From Nonomuraea longispora (GTDB taxonomy: Bacteria > Actinomycetota > Actinomycetes > Streptosporangiales > Streptosporangiaceae): a stretch of DNA of 64,000 bases. Under the pieces are notes generated by a model. It saw only the letters and a program-made list of their open reading frames with translations, had not been told where the DNA came from and ran no database searches. Where the stretch lies: NCBI RefSeq assembly GCF_004348345.1, contig NZ_SMJZ01000010.1, positions 17,364 to 81,363 on the forward strand, written 5' to 3'. Shown here piece after piece: positions 33,549 to 42,040 of this stretch. Position 1 is the stretch's first letter, and every line of letters starts with the position of its first letter. The position numbers and the translations under genes are program-made.

Positions 33549-34768
33549 TCGAGCACCGTGTCGATGCCTCTGGCCGCCAGGTCGGCGGGGTCGGCGGCGC
33601 GGGCGGCAGTGACGATCGCCAGCGGCCCGTCCTGGCGCAGCCGCACCCACGCGGCGTGGAACGCGCTGCCCGGCGCGACCTCCGCGCGGCGCTCCGGCTC
33701 GGCCCTGAGGTCCACGTCGCAGACCAGCGCCCGGCGGCGCGCGGCCCTGTCACGCCGTTCCTTGACGGCGGCGGCCAGCTCCCTGGCCGCCGGTTTGGGC
33801 CGGTGGTCCACGGTGAACAGGCCGAGGTCGTACTCGCGCTCGGGGAAGTCGGCGAGCGAGCGGTCGAGGTCGTGGGAGCACCACCAGGTGACGCCCCACA
33901 GGGCGGGGTTGGGGGTGACGGCCTCCAGCAGCCGGCTCACGAACGCGGGCGCGTCGGGCTCGGGCACGTCGGGCCTGGGCGCGCCGACCTCCTGCAGCCA
34001 GACCGGCCTGGACGGGTCGGGCGAGGTGGCCGCGGCCAGCTCCACCAGGTAGTCGGCGTGGGTGACGGTGGCCGGGCCGAGCGGGCCGTCGATGGCGGAC
34101 ACGCCGTTGAACACCCACGAGTGCACGGTCGTCAGGTCGCCGAGGTCGACGTTGTCGGCCGGGTGGAAGGGGTGTTCCGGGTCGTACCAGGTGGCGTCGT
34201 ACAGCGAGTGCAGGGTGAGCAGGCCGGGGGCGGCGGCGCGGGCCGTGCCGAGCAGTTCGGCGGCCCAGCTCCTGGAGTCGCCGAACGTGGTGGGGTTGGC
34301 CGGGTAGAGGTTGTTGACCTCGTTGCCGAGGGTCACCGCGAAGACGTTGTCGCGGGTGACGATCTCCCTGGTGAGCGTGTCGACGTACGTCACCAGGCCG
34401 GCGCGGACGTCGGGGTCGGTGAACAGGCCGCGCCGGTGCCAGGTGAGCACCCATGACGGCAGGAAGTCGAAGCTGGACAGGTGTCCCTGCAGCAGGTCCA
34501 CGGCCACGGACAACCCGAACTCCGCGGCGGCGTCGATCACGGCGAGCAGGTCGTCGATCCCGCGCCGCCTGATGAGCGTGCGGTTGGGCTGGATCCACGG
34601 CCAGACCGGGAACACCCGGACGTGGTCGAGCCCGATGCCCGCGAGGTCCTCGAAGTCGCGGCGGGCGGCGTCGGCCGGCTGGTCGAGCCAGCCGTAGAAC
34701 CAGCCGGACGAGGGCACGTAGTTCGCACCGAAGCGGAGCGGGCCGGGGTTGTGGTGCGGCAGGGGCAC
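33539..34768 (-). CDS. GH5 glycosidase, probable GH5_18-type beta-mannosidase
   Basis: A 409-residue cytoplasmic TIM-barrel enzyme. The acid/base is E150 in FAVTLGNEVNN and the nucleophile E260 in PVWLQEVGAP. Early LRFGANYVPSSGWFYGWLDQ and HVRVFPVWPWIQPN match the GH5_18-like group, whose Bifidobacterium longum member cleaves Man-beta-1,4-GlcNAc left from N-glycan cores. That specificity is inferred from resemblance and context (GH85, GH38, same operator). There is no signal peptide. GTG at 34768 follows GGAGGACCCGC; the longer frame to 34852 has no ribosome binding site. Its promoter carries the regulator's operator. Confidence 0.84.
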   Translation of the reverse strand: MPLPHHNPGPLRFGANYVPSSGWFYGWLDQPADAARRDFEDLAGIGLDHVRVFPVWPWIQPNRTLIRRRGIDDLLAVIDAAAEFGLSVAVDLLQGHLSSFDFLPSWVLTWHRRGLFTDPDVRAGLVTYVDTLTREIVTRDNVFAVTLGNEVNNLYPANPTTFGDSRSWAAELLGTARAAAPGLLTLHSLYDATWYDPEHPFHPADNVDLGDLTTVHSWVFNGVSAIDGPLGPATVTHADYLVELAAATSPDPSRPVWLQEVGAPRPDVPEPDAPAFVSRLLEAVTPNPALWGVTWWCSHDLDRSLADFPEREYDLGLFTVDHRPKPAARELAAAVKERRDRAARRRALVCDVDLRAEPERRAEVAPGSAFHAAWVRLRQDGPLAIVTAARAADPADLAARGIDTVLDRH

Positions 34769-34856
34769 GCGGGTCCTCCATGGGGTGAACCGTCCCCGCG
34801 AAGGTGCTCCCCCGGCGGAGGCGCATCCCCGTCCCGGGGTCGAGCCGATCACCGAG

Positions 34857-34885
34857 ACCCTAAACCGCTTTAGTCACCTTGCCAA
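34857..34885 (-). promoter_or_regulatory. Promoter and operator of the GH5-GH85-protease operon
   Basis: On the minus strand TTGGCA (34885-34880) and TAGGGT (34862-34857) are separated by 17 bp. The operator CTAAAGCGGTTTAG (34873-34860) fills the spacer and overlaps the minus-10, so a bound LacI protein would block RNA polymerase. The minus-35 overlaps the last codons of the regulator gene. An almost identical operator lies at 35974-35987. Confidence 0.78.
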
Positions 34886-35899
34886 GAGCGGGGGCGCGGT
34901 GCTCTGCCGGACGACCAGCCGCGGGGTGCCGGTCTTGACCACGCGCCTGGCGCCCGGGTCGGCGATGACCTCGAGCAGCACGTCGGCCACCTGGCCGCCG
35001 AGCGCGACGGTGTCGCGCGACAGCGAGGTGATGCTCGGGTGGGTGACCCTGGTGAGCACCGAGTCGTCGAAGGCCACGATGGACAGCTCACCCGGCACGG
35101 CCACGCCCATCTCCCCCGCCACGCCCAGCCCGGCCAGCGCCATCACGTCGCTGTCGTAGACGACGGCGGTCGGGCGGGTGCCGCGCGACAGCAGCGTCCT
35201 GGTGGCCGCCGCCCCCTCGGCGTCGCTGAAGTCGGTCGGCAGCGAGACCGCGTCCACCAGGCCGAGCCGCTTGACCGAGTCGCGCAGCGCGCGCATGCGC
35301 CGCTGGGTGTGGCGCAGCCCCGGCAGCCCCGCGACGTGGGCGACGCGGCGGTGCCCGAGCGCCGCCAGGTAGTCGACGACCGACACCATCGCCTCCCGGT
35401 CGTCGGCCCACACGCTGGCCAGCGCGCCGTGCCGGCCGGGACCGCCCAGCACGACGGCGGGCACGCCGAGCTCCTCCAGCGCGGCGAAACGAGGGTCGCG
35501 GACCTTGGGGTCGACGAGGATGAACCCGTCCACGCGGTGCGCGGAGGTCCACTCCCTGTAGACCTCGATCTCGGCCTCGGAGTCCTCGACCACCAGCAGG
35601 TGCATCGCCACCTGCTGGCGTGACAACCTCGCCTGCAGACCGGACAGGAGCTGGGCGAAGAACGGCTCGACGCCCAGCGTGCTCGCGGGCCTCGCGATCA
35701 CCAGTCCCACCGCCTCGGCCCTGGCGCCGCCGAGCGCCCTGGCGGCGCTGTGCGGGCGCCAGTTCATCTCCCTGGCCACCTCCAGGATGCGGGCCCTGGT
35801 CGCCTCGCTGACGCCGGGACGCCCGTTCAGCGCGAACGACACCGCGCCCTTGGACACCCCGACCCGCTGCGCGATGTCGGCGATCGTCGGTCGGCCCAC
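34874..35899 (-). CDS. LacI-family regulator of the N-glycan system
   Basis: A 341-residue repressor with an N-terminal LacI helix-turn-helix (GRPTIADIAQRVGVSKGAVS, residues 2-21) and hinge (ARALGGARAEAVGLV), followed by the sugar-binding domain. GTG at 35899 has AAGGAG 7 bases upstream; the frame opens further upstream to 35932 without support. It sits between the two operators CTAAAGCGGTTTAG (34860-34873) and CTAGAGCGGTTTAG (35974-35987), one ahead of the GH5-GH85 genes and one ahead of the importer-GH38 genes. It therefore probably controls both. The inducer would be a mannose-containing oligosaccharide (inferred). Confidence 0.91.
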   Translation of the reverse strand: MGRPTIADIAQRVGVSKGAVSFALNGRPGVSEATRARILEVAREMNWRPHSAARALGGARAEAVGLVIARPASTLGVEPFFAQLLSGLQARLSRQQVAMHLLVVEDSEAEIEVYREWTSAHRVDGFILVDPKVRDPRFAALEELGVPAVVLGGPGRHGALASVWADDREAMVSVVDYLAALGHRRVAHVAGLPGLRHTQRRMRALRDSVKRLGLVDAVSLPTDFSDAEGAAATRTLLSRGTRPTAVVYDSDVMALAGLGVAGEMGVAVPGELSIVAFDDSVLTRVTHPSITSLSRDTVALGGQVADVLLEVIADPGARRVVKTGTPRLVVRQSTAPPLLAR

Positions 35900-35936
35900 G
35901 CATCCGCTCCTTTCCTCACAGTCCGGCCACACCCTA

Positions 35937-35987
35937 TTGACAGCGGAGTCTAGCCCGGTGAATAGTCCGGCAACTAGAGCGGTTTAG
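35937..35987 (+). promoter_or_regulatory. Promoter and operator of the importer-GH38 operon
   Basis: TTGACA (35937-35942) is a consensus minus-35; GAATAG (35960-35965) at 17-bp spacing is the probable minus-10. The operator CTAGAGCGGTTTAG (35974-35987) lies just after the expected transcription start and differs by one base from the perfect palindromic-type site at 34860-34873. AAGGAGAG of the SBP gene follows at 35993. Confidence 0.72.
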
Positions 35988-36004
35988 TACCGAAGGAGAG
36001 CGTC

Positions 36005-37279
36005 ATGCGAAGGTACTGGGCAGGACTGGCCGTGCTGGCGGTCGCGATCGCGGGATGCGGTCTGGGTGGCGCGGAACCGGACTCGGCCGCGCCGGTCACG
36101 AACGTCACCGGCGAGGTGAAGGGCAAGGTCAGTCTCCAGACGTGGGCGCTCAAACCGAAGTTCACCGACTACGTGCAGGGCGTCATCGACGGCTTCGAGA
36201 GGCAGTACCCGGGCGCCGAGGTGGAGTGGCTGGACCAGCCCGCCGAGAGCTACTCGGAGAAGGTGCTCACCCAGGCGGCCGGCGGCTCGCTGCCCGACGT
36301 CGTCAACCTGCCGCCCGACTTCGCCTTCCCGCTGGTCGAGCAGGGCATGCTGCTGGACGTCGGCCAGGCCGACCGGCAGCTGGCCGACGTCTACGTCCCC
36401 GGCGGCCTGGAGGCCTACCGCTATCCCGGCGCCCAGGGCACGTACGGCTACCCGTGGTACCTCAACACCGACGTCAACTACTGGAACTCCGAGCTGCTCA
36501 CCGAGAACGGCCTGGACCCCGAGAAGCCGCCCGCCAGCCTGGACGAGCTCATCTCCCAGGCCAGGACGCTGAAGGAGAAGTCGGGCGGCAAGGTTCATCT
36601 GATGAGCCGCAAGCCGGAGCTGAGCGACCTGGTCAACGCGGGCGTGCCCGTGATGTCGCCCGACGGGACGCGCTTCGTCTTCAACACCCCGGAGGCGGTC
36701 GCGCTGCTGGACAGGTACCGCGAGGCGTACAAGGAGGGGCTGCTGCCGCGCGGCGTGCTGACCGACACCTACGCCGGCAACGCCAAGCTGTTCACCGAGG
36801 GCGCGGTCGCCTGGACGACCGCCGGCGGCAACTTCATCACGAGCCTGGCCACCGACAACCCGACGCTCGCGCCCAAGGTCGTGCCGTCGCCCGCGATGGG
36901 CACCCCGCCGCTCTACGTGCAGGGCCTGGCCATCTCCAAGGCCACGAAGAACGCGCCGGCCGCGCTCGCCCTGGCCCGCTGGGTGACCAACGCCGAGAAC
37001 CAGGCCGCCTTCGCCCACCTGGTCAACGTCTTCCCCAGCACCAAGGCCTCGGCGAACGACCCGTTCTTCAGCAAGAGCGACGGCACCAGGTCGGGCGACG
37101 CCAAGGTGATCGCGTTCACGTCGCTGGCCGAGGCCAAGATGCTGGAGCCGGTGCAGGTCACCGACGCGATGAAGAAGTTCGTACGGCAGCAGTTCGCGCT
37201 GGCGATCAACGGTGAGGCGACCTCCAAGGAGGCGCTGGACGCCGCCGTGGCCAAGTGCGACGAGCTGCTCAAGAGCTGA
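36005..37279 (+). CDS. Sugar-binding lipoprotein of CUT1 importer (N-glycan-linked)
   Basis: A 424-residue SBP family 1 lipoprotein. The signal peptide ends with the lipobox AIAGC (Cys near residue 18). Family landmarks are YVQGVIDGFERQYPGAEVEW, ESYSEKVLTQAAGGSLPDVV and YGYPWYLNTDVNYWNSELL. Two permease genes and the GH38 gene follow in the same direction; no ATPase gene does. The ligand is inferred to be the mannose oligosaccharide released by the GH85 enzyme. AAGGAGAG precedes the ATG. Confidence 0.91.
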   Translation: MRRYWAGLAVLAVAIAGCGLGGAEPDSAAPVTNVTGEVKGKVSLQTWALKPKFTDYVQGVIDGFERQYPGAEVEWLDQPAESYSEKVLTQAAGGSLPDVVNLPPDFAFPLVEQGMLLDVGQADRQLADVYVPGGLEAYRYPGAQGTYGYPWYLNTDVNYWNSELLTENGLDPEKPPASLDELISQARTLKEKSGGKVHLMSRKPELSDLVNAGVPVMSPDGTRFVFNTPEAVALLDRYREAYKEGLLPRGVLTDTYAGNAKLFTEGAVAWTTAGGNFITSLATDNPTLAPKVVPSPAMGTPPLYVQGLAISKATKNAPAALALARWVTNAENQAAFAHLVNVFPSTKASANDPFFSKSDGTRSGDAKVIAFTSLAEAKMLEPVQVTDAMKKFVRQQFALAINGEATSKEALDAAVAKCDELLKS

Positions 37280-38151
37280 TGACCCACCACCGCTGGTTCA
37301 CACCGTGGCTGCTGGTCGCGCCGGCCGCGGTCTGGTTGTTCGCCTTCTCCGTCTGGCCGTCGATCAACACACTGGTCCTGGCGTTCACCAACGCCAGGCC
37401 GCTCGGCGGCGAGCACTTCACCGGCCTGGCCAACTTCGGCCGCGCCCTGAACGACGACCAGCTCGCCGACGCGCTGGTCAACAGCATCGTCTACATGCTG
37501 GTGTGCCTTCCGCTGCTCACGCTGCTGCCGCTGCTGATCGCGATCCTGGTGGAGAAGAAGCTGCCGGGCATCATGTTCTTCCGCACCGCCTTCTACACCC
37601 CCGTGGTCGCCTCGGCCGTGGTGGTCGCGCTGATCTGGGGCTGGCTGCTGGACGACCGCGGCCTGGTGAACGGCTTCGCGCAGTGGCTGGGCGTGATCGC
37701 GGCACCGGTGCCGTTCCTGACCGACCGGTGGCTGCTGCTGTTCAGCGCGATCAGCCTGACCGTCTGGAAGGGGCTGGGTTACTACATGATCATTTATCTG
37801 TCGGCGCTCGGCAACGTCCGGCGCGAACTGCACGAGGCCGCGGCCGTCGACGGCGCGGGCCCGGTGCGGCGCTTCTGGAGCGTCACGGTGCCCGGCGTGC
37901 GCAACACGATGCTGCTGATCTCCGTGCTGGTGTCGGTCTCGGCGCTGCGCGTCTTCTCCGAGCTGTACGTGCTGTCGAACGGCACCGGCGGCCCCGGCGG
38001 CAGGGACATGTCGCTCGTGATGCTCATCCAGCTCTACAGCCGCGGCTTCACCGGCCACCTCGGCTACGCCTCCGCGCTCAGTCTGGTGCTGCTGGCCGTC
38101 ACCATCGGGCCGATGCTCCTGCTGCTGCGGCTCAACAGGAAGGCGGCCTGA
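37279..38151 (+). CDS. CUT1 sugar importer permease, MalF/UgpA type
   Basis: A 290-residue membrane protein with six spans. The EAA coupling loop is ELHEAAAVDGAGPVRRFWSV (near residue 182). ATG at 37279 shares a base with the SBP stop codon (TGATG). The partner is the permease that follows. Confidence 0.92.
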   Translation: MTHHRWFTPWLLVAPAAVWLFAFSVWPSINTLVLAFTNARPLGGEHFTGLANFGRALNDDQLADALVNSIVYMLVCLPLLTLLPLLIAILVEKKLPGIMFFRTAFYTPVVASAVVVALIWGWLLDDRGLVNGFAQWLGVIAAPVPFLTDRWLLLFSAISLTVWKGLGYYMIIYLSALGNVRRELHEAAAVDGAGPVRRFWSVTVPGVRNTMLLISVLVSVSALRVFSELYVLSNGTGGPGGRDMSLVMLIQLYSRGFTGHLGYASALSLVLLAVTIGPMLLLLRLNRKAA

Positions 38152-38191
38152 CATCAACACCGTCTCCGCCCGCGAGAAGGCGCTGCGTTAC

Positions 38192-38983
38192 GTGCTGCTC
38201 CTGCTCGTGCTCGTCCTGACCGTCTCGCCGTTCCTGTGGCAGCTGTCCACCTCGCTGAAGAGCCTCCAGGAAGACATCTACACCCGGACGCCGAGCTTCC
38301 TGCCCCAGCAGCCGACGCTCGCCAACTACGCCGAGGTGGCCGAGACCATCCCCGTGTGGTCGTACGCGGCCAACTCCCTGGTCGTGGCCGCCATCGTGGT
38401 CGCGGGCAACGCCGTAGGCGCCACGATCGCCGGGTTCGCCCTGGCCAAGCTCCGTTTCAGGGGCGCGAAGCTGCTGCTCGGGCTGTTCCTGGCGACGCTG
38501 GTGCTGCCGGGCGAGGTGACGATCGTCTCGCAGTACGTCACCGTCCGCTCGCTCGGCCTGGCCGACACCTTGCTGGGGGTGGCGTTGCCGGGCGCGATCG
38601 GGATGCTTAACGTGCTGTTGATGCGTACAGCGTTTCAGGCGATCCCCCGGGAGATGGACGAAGCCGCGATCATCGACGGGGCGACGGCGTGGCAGCGGCT
38701 GCGCCACATCGGCCTGCCGAACGTGCGCGGCATGCTCAGCGTGGTCACGATCTTCGCGTTCATCGGGGCCTGGGACGACTTCCTGTGGCCGCTCATCGTC
38801 CTGACCGACCCCGCCAACTACACTCTCACGGTCGGCCTGCAGTATTTGAACGGCACGTTCAGCGCCAACCCGCGGCTGATCGCGGCGGGCACGATGATCT
38901 CGTTCCTGCCGATCATGATCGTTTTCGCGGTCCTCCAGCGTTTCTTCTTCAAGGGCGTGGAGGAAGGCGCCATCAAAGGCTGA
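38192..38983 (+). CDS. CUT1 sugar importer permease, MalG/UgpE type (start unusual)
   Basis: A permease of 263 residues from the first standard start, GTG at 38192. The EAA loop is EMDEAAIIDGATAWQRLRHI (near residue 153). From that GTG the protein begins inside the first membrane span (LLLLVLVLTVSPFLW) and lacks the usual basic cytoplasmic start. The same frame extends upstream to ATC at 38153, which would add NTVSAREKALRY after the initiator, just the expected basic segment. AGGAAGG stands 9 bp before that ATC. No ATG, GTG or TTG exists in between. I give the conservative start but consider ATC 38153 likely. The gene ends just ahead of GH38. Confidence 0.88.
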   Translation: MLLLLVLVLTVSPFLWQLSTSLKSLQEDIYTRTPSFLPQQPTLANYAEVAETIPVWSYAANSLVVAAIVVAGNAVGATIAGFALAKLRFRGAKLLLGLFLATLVLPGEVTIVSQYVTVRSLGLADTLLGVALPGAIGMLNVLLMRTAFQAIPREMDEAAIIDGATAWQRLRHIGLPNVRGMLSVVTIFAFIGAWDDFLWPLIVLTDPANYTLTVGLQYLNGTFSANPRLIAAGTMISFLPIMIVFAVLQRFFFKGVEEGAIKG

Positions 38984-39009
38984 CCATCCCCTTTTGTTAG
39001 GAGTCCCTG

Positions 39010-42003
39010 ATGCACGACGACCGTGACCTGGTCGAAGCCCGCTTGAAGCGTGTGCTCAACGAGCGGATCCGCCCCGCTCTTTATCCCGAGTCGGTGCCGC
39101 TTGAGGTGGCCGTCTGGCATGCGCCGGACGAGCCGGTGCCGGTCGCCGAGGGGCTGGCCGCGACGCCTGAGCCGATCGCTGCGGGGGATGCCTGGGGTGT
39201 GCCGTGGGGCACGAGCTGGTTCACCGTCACCGGCACGGTGCCGCGCGAATGGGCGGGCCGGACCGTCGAAGCCCTGCTCGACCTGGGCTTCGACGAGGAC
39301 ATGCCGGGTTTCCAGTGCGAGGGCCTGGTCTACCTCCCCGACGGCACCCCGGTGAAGGGGCTCAACCCGCGCAACCAGTGGGTCCGCGTCGGCGCCCCCG
39401 TCAAGGGCGGTGAGCAGGTGCGCCTGCACGTCGAGGCCGCATCCAACCCCGTCATCCTCGGCCGTCACCCGTTCCAGCCGACCCGGCTCGGCGACAAGGA
39501 GACGGCCGGGAGCGACCCCCTCTACCGGCTGACCCGCATGGACCTGGCCGTCTTCGACGACAACGTATGGCAGCTCGTGATGGATCTGGAAGTGCTCGGC
39601 GAGCTGATGCACCAGTTGCCGGTCGACGGCGCCCGCCGCTGGGAGCTGCTGCGGGCCGTCAACCGCGCGCTGGACGTCGTGGACCTGCAGGATGTCAACG
39701 GCACGGCCGCCGCCGCCAGGGCCGAGCTGACCGGCGTGCTCTCGGCGCCCGCCGTGCCGTCGGCGCACCGCGTCAGCGCCGTCGGCCACGCGCACATCGA
39801 CTCAGCCTGGTTGTGGCCGCTGCGCGAGACCGTGCGGAAGGTGGCCCGCACCGCCTCCAACATGACGGCGCTGCTGGAGGACGAGCCGGACTTCGTGTTC
39901 GCGATGTCGCAGGCGCAGCAGTGGGCGTGGATCAAGGAGCACCGGCCCGAGGTCTGGGCGAAGGTGACCAAGGCGGTGGCTGCCGGCCGGTTCGTCCCGG
40001 CGGGCGGCATGTGGGTGGAGTCCGACACGAACATGCCGGGCTCCGAGGCCATGGCCCGGCAGTTCGTGCACGGCAAACGCTTCTTCATCGACGAGTTCGG
40101 CGTCGACAACGAGGAGGTGTGGCTGCCCGACACGTTCGGCTTCGCGGCCGGGCTGCCGCAGATCATCAAGGCGGCCGGGTCGAAGCGGTTGCTCACGCAG
40201 AAGATCTCGTGGAGCCAGACGAACACGTTCCCGCACCACACATTCCTGTGGGAGGGCCTCGACGGCACCAGGATCTTCACGCACTTCCCGCCCGTCGACA
40301 CCTACAACTGCTCGATGACGGGCGGCGAGCTGGCGCACGCGGCCCGCAACTTCAAGGACAAGGGCGCCGCCCGGCACTCGCTCGCGCCGACCGGCTGGGG
40401 CGACGGGGGCGGTGGCACGACCCGCGAGATGATCGCCAAGGCCGCCAGGGTGCGCGACCTCGAAGGCTCCCCCGCGGTCACCTGGGAGACGCCCGCCGAC
40501 TTCTTCGCCAAGGCCGAGGCGGAATATCCGCACCCGCCGGTCTGGGCCGGCGAGCTCTACCTGGAGCTGCACCGGGCCACCCTGACCAGCCAGGCCAAGA
40601 CCAAGCAGGGCAACCGGCGCAGCGAGCACCTGCTGCGGGAGGCCGAGCTGTGGGCGGCGACCGCGGCCGTGCGCGCCGGGGCGCCCTACCCGTACGCGCA
40701 GCTCGACCGGATCTGGAAGACGGTGCTGCTGCACCAGTTCCACGACATCCTGCCCGGCTCTTCGATCGCGTGGGTGCACCGGGAGGCGCGCAGGACGTAC
40801 GAGCTGGTGGCGGAGGAGCTGAACGCCGTCATCGACACCGCGCAGCGCGCGCTGGCCGGTGACGCCTCCGGCGGCACGCTCGTCTTCAACGGCGCCCCGC
40901 ACGCCCGCGGCGGCGTCCCCGCCGGAGGCGCGGCCCGGCCGGAGCCCGGCGTGCAGACCTCCGTGCGCGAGCGTGACGGCGGCGGCCACGTCCTGGACAA
41001 CGGCCTGCTCAGGGTGGAGGTCGACGCCCGCGGCCTGGTCGTGTCCATCTACGACGTGGCCGCCGGCCGGGAGACGGTCGCGCCCGGCAGGGCGGCGGGG
41101 CTGCTGCAGCTGCACCCCGACTTCCCCAACAAGTGGGACGCCTGGGACGTCGACGAGTTCTACCGCAACTCGGTCACCGACCTGACGGAGGCCGACGGGG
41201 TGAGCCTGGTGGACGGCTCGGTGCGCGTCCGCCGTTCCTTCGGCTCGTCGAGCGTGACGCAGGTGCTCACGCTGTCCGGCCGCCGGCTCGACATCGACAC
41301 CGACGTCGACTGGCACGAGACGGAGAAGTTCCTGAAGCTGGCGTTCCCGCTGGACGTGCACGCCGACCGGTACGCCTCCGAGAGCCAGTACGGCCACGTC
41401 TTCCGCGCCACGCACACCAACACGAGCTGGGAGGCGGCCAAGTTCGAGGCCTGCAACCACCGCTTCGTGCACGTGGAGGAGCCGGGCTGGGGCGTCGCGC
41501 TGGTCAACGACTCGACCTACGGCCACGACGTCACCCGCACCGCCGGCGAGGAGGGCACGACCACGACCGTGCGGGTCTCGCTGCTGCGCGCCCCCCGCTT
41601 CCCCGACCCGGAGACCGACCAGGGCGTGCACCGTTTCCGCCACGCGCTCGTGCCGGGCGCCACGATCGGCGACGCGGTCCGGGAGGGCTACGTCGTCAAC
41701 CTGCCCGAGCGCCGCGTGCCCGGCGACGCCGAGGTGGCCCCGCTGGTGACGGTGGACGACGACGCGGTGGTGGTGACCGCCGTCAAGCTGGCCGACGACG
41801 AGAGCGGCGACGTGGTCGTACGTTTCCACGAGTCGAGGGGCGGCCGGGTGCGGGCCACGCTGACGCCGGGCTTCCCCGTGGCGGAGGTGGTGGAGACGGA
41901 CCTGCTGGAGCGTCCCACGGCCGAGCCGCGGCGCCACGACGGGCCGGTGCCGTTGACGCTGCGCCCGTTCGAGCTGGTGACCTTGCGGTTCACGCGCGCG
42001 TGA
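39010..42003 (+). CDS. GH38 alpha-mannosidase
   Basis: A 997-residue zinc-dependent alpha-mannosidase without signal peptide, so cytoplasmic. The metal site starts with VGHAHIDSAWLWP (H260, D264), the probable nucleophile is D339 in GGMWVESDTNMPG, and HQFHDILPGSS near residue 578 supplies a further ligand. The order is an N-terminal beta domain, a catalytic alpha/beta domain from about residue 253, a helical middle domain, and a long beta-sandwich C-terminus, as in the Ams1-like bacterial and yeast group. AGGAGT precedes the ATG. It is the last gene of the importer operon and would trim alpha-mannose from the imported glycan before the GH5 enzyme acts. Confidence 0.94.
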   Translation: MHDDRDLVEARLKRVLNERIRPALYPESVPLEVAVWHAPDEPVPVAEGLAATPEPIAAGDAWGVPWGTSWFTVTGTVPREWAGRTVEALLDLGFDEDMPGFQCEGLVYLPDGTPVKGLNPRNQWVRVGAPVKGGEQVRLHVEAASNPVILGRHPFQPTRLGDKETAGSDPLYRLTRMDLAVFDDNVWQLVMDLEVLGELMHQLPVDGARRWELLRAVNRALDVVDLQDVNGTAAAARAELTGVLSAPAVPSAHRVSAVGHAHIDSAWLWPLRETVRKVARTASNMTALLEDEPDFVFAMSQAQQWAWIKEHRPEVWAKVTKAVAAGRFVPAGGMWVESDTNMPGSEAMARQFVHGKRFFIDEFGVDNEEVWLPDTFGFAAGLPQIIKAAGSKRLLTQKISWSQTNTFPHHTFLWEGLDGTRIFTHFPPVDTYNCSMTGGELAHAARNFKDKGAARHSLAPTGWGDGGGGTTREMIAKAARVRDLEGSPAVTWETPADFFAKAEAEYPHPPVWAGELYLELHRATLTSQAKTKQGNRRSEHLLREAELWAATAAVRAGAPYPYAQLDRIWKTVLLHQFHDILPGSSIAWVHREARRTYELVAEELNAVIDTAQRALAGDASGGTLVFNGAPHARGGVPAGGAARPEPGVQTSVRERDGGGHVLDNGLLRVEVDARGLVVSIYDVAAGRETVAPGRAAGLLQLHPDFPNKWDAWDVDEFYRNSVTDLTEADGVSLVDGSVRVRRSFGSSSVTQVLTLSGRRLDIDTDVDWHETEKFLKLAFPLDVHADRYASESQYGHVFRATHTNTSWEAAKFEACNHRFVHVEEPGWGVALVNDSTYGHDVTRTAGEEGTTTTVRVSLLRAPRFPDPETDQGVHRFRHALVPGATIGDAVREGYVVNLPERRVPGDAEVAPLVTVDDDAVVVTAVKLADDESGDVVVRFHESRGGRVRATLTPGFPVAEVVETDLLERPTAEPRRHDGPVPLTLRPFELVTLRFTRA

Positions 42004-42011
42004 CCCGGTCA

Positions 42012-42038
42012 GGGCCGCCAGGCGAGGGCCGGCGGCCC
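42012..42038. terminator. Hairpin between convergent GH38 and ROK genes
   Basis: GGGCCGCC (42012-42019) pairs with GGCGGCCC (42031-42038) across an 11-base loop. It lies in the 37-bp gap between two convergent stop codons. There is no U-tract, as is usual for GC-rich actinobacteria. Confidence 0.55.
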
Positions 42039-42040
42039 GC

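Noticed and set aside
39802..41937. Long minus-strand frame of about 710 codons opposite the GH38 gene
   Set aside because: Low-complexity composition without domains; the plus strand encodes a full alpha-mannosidase.
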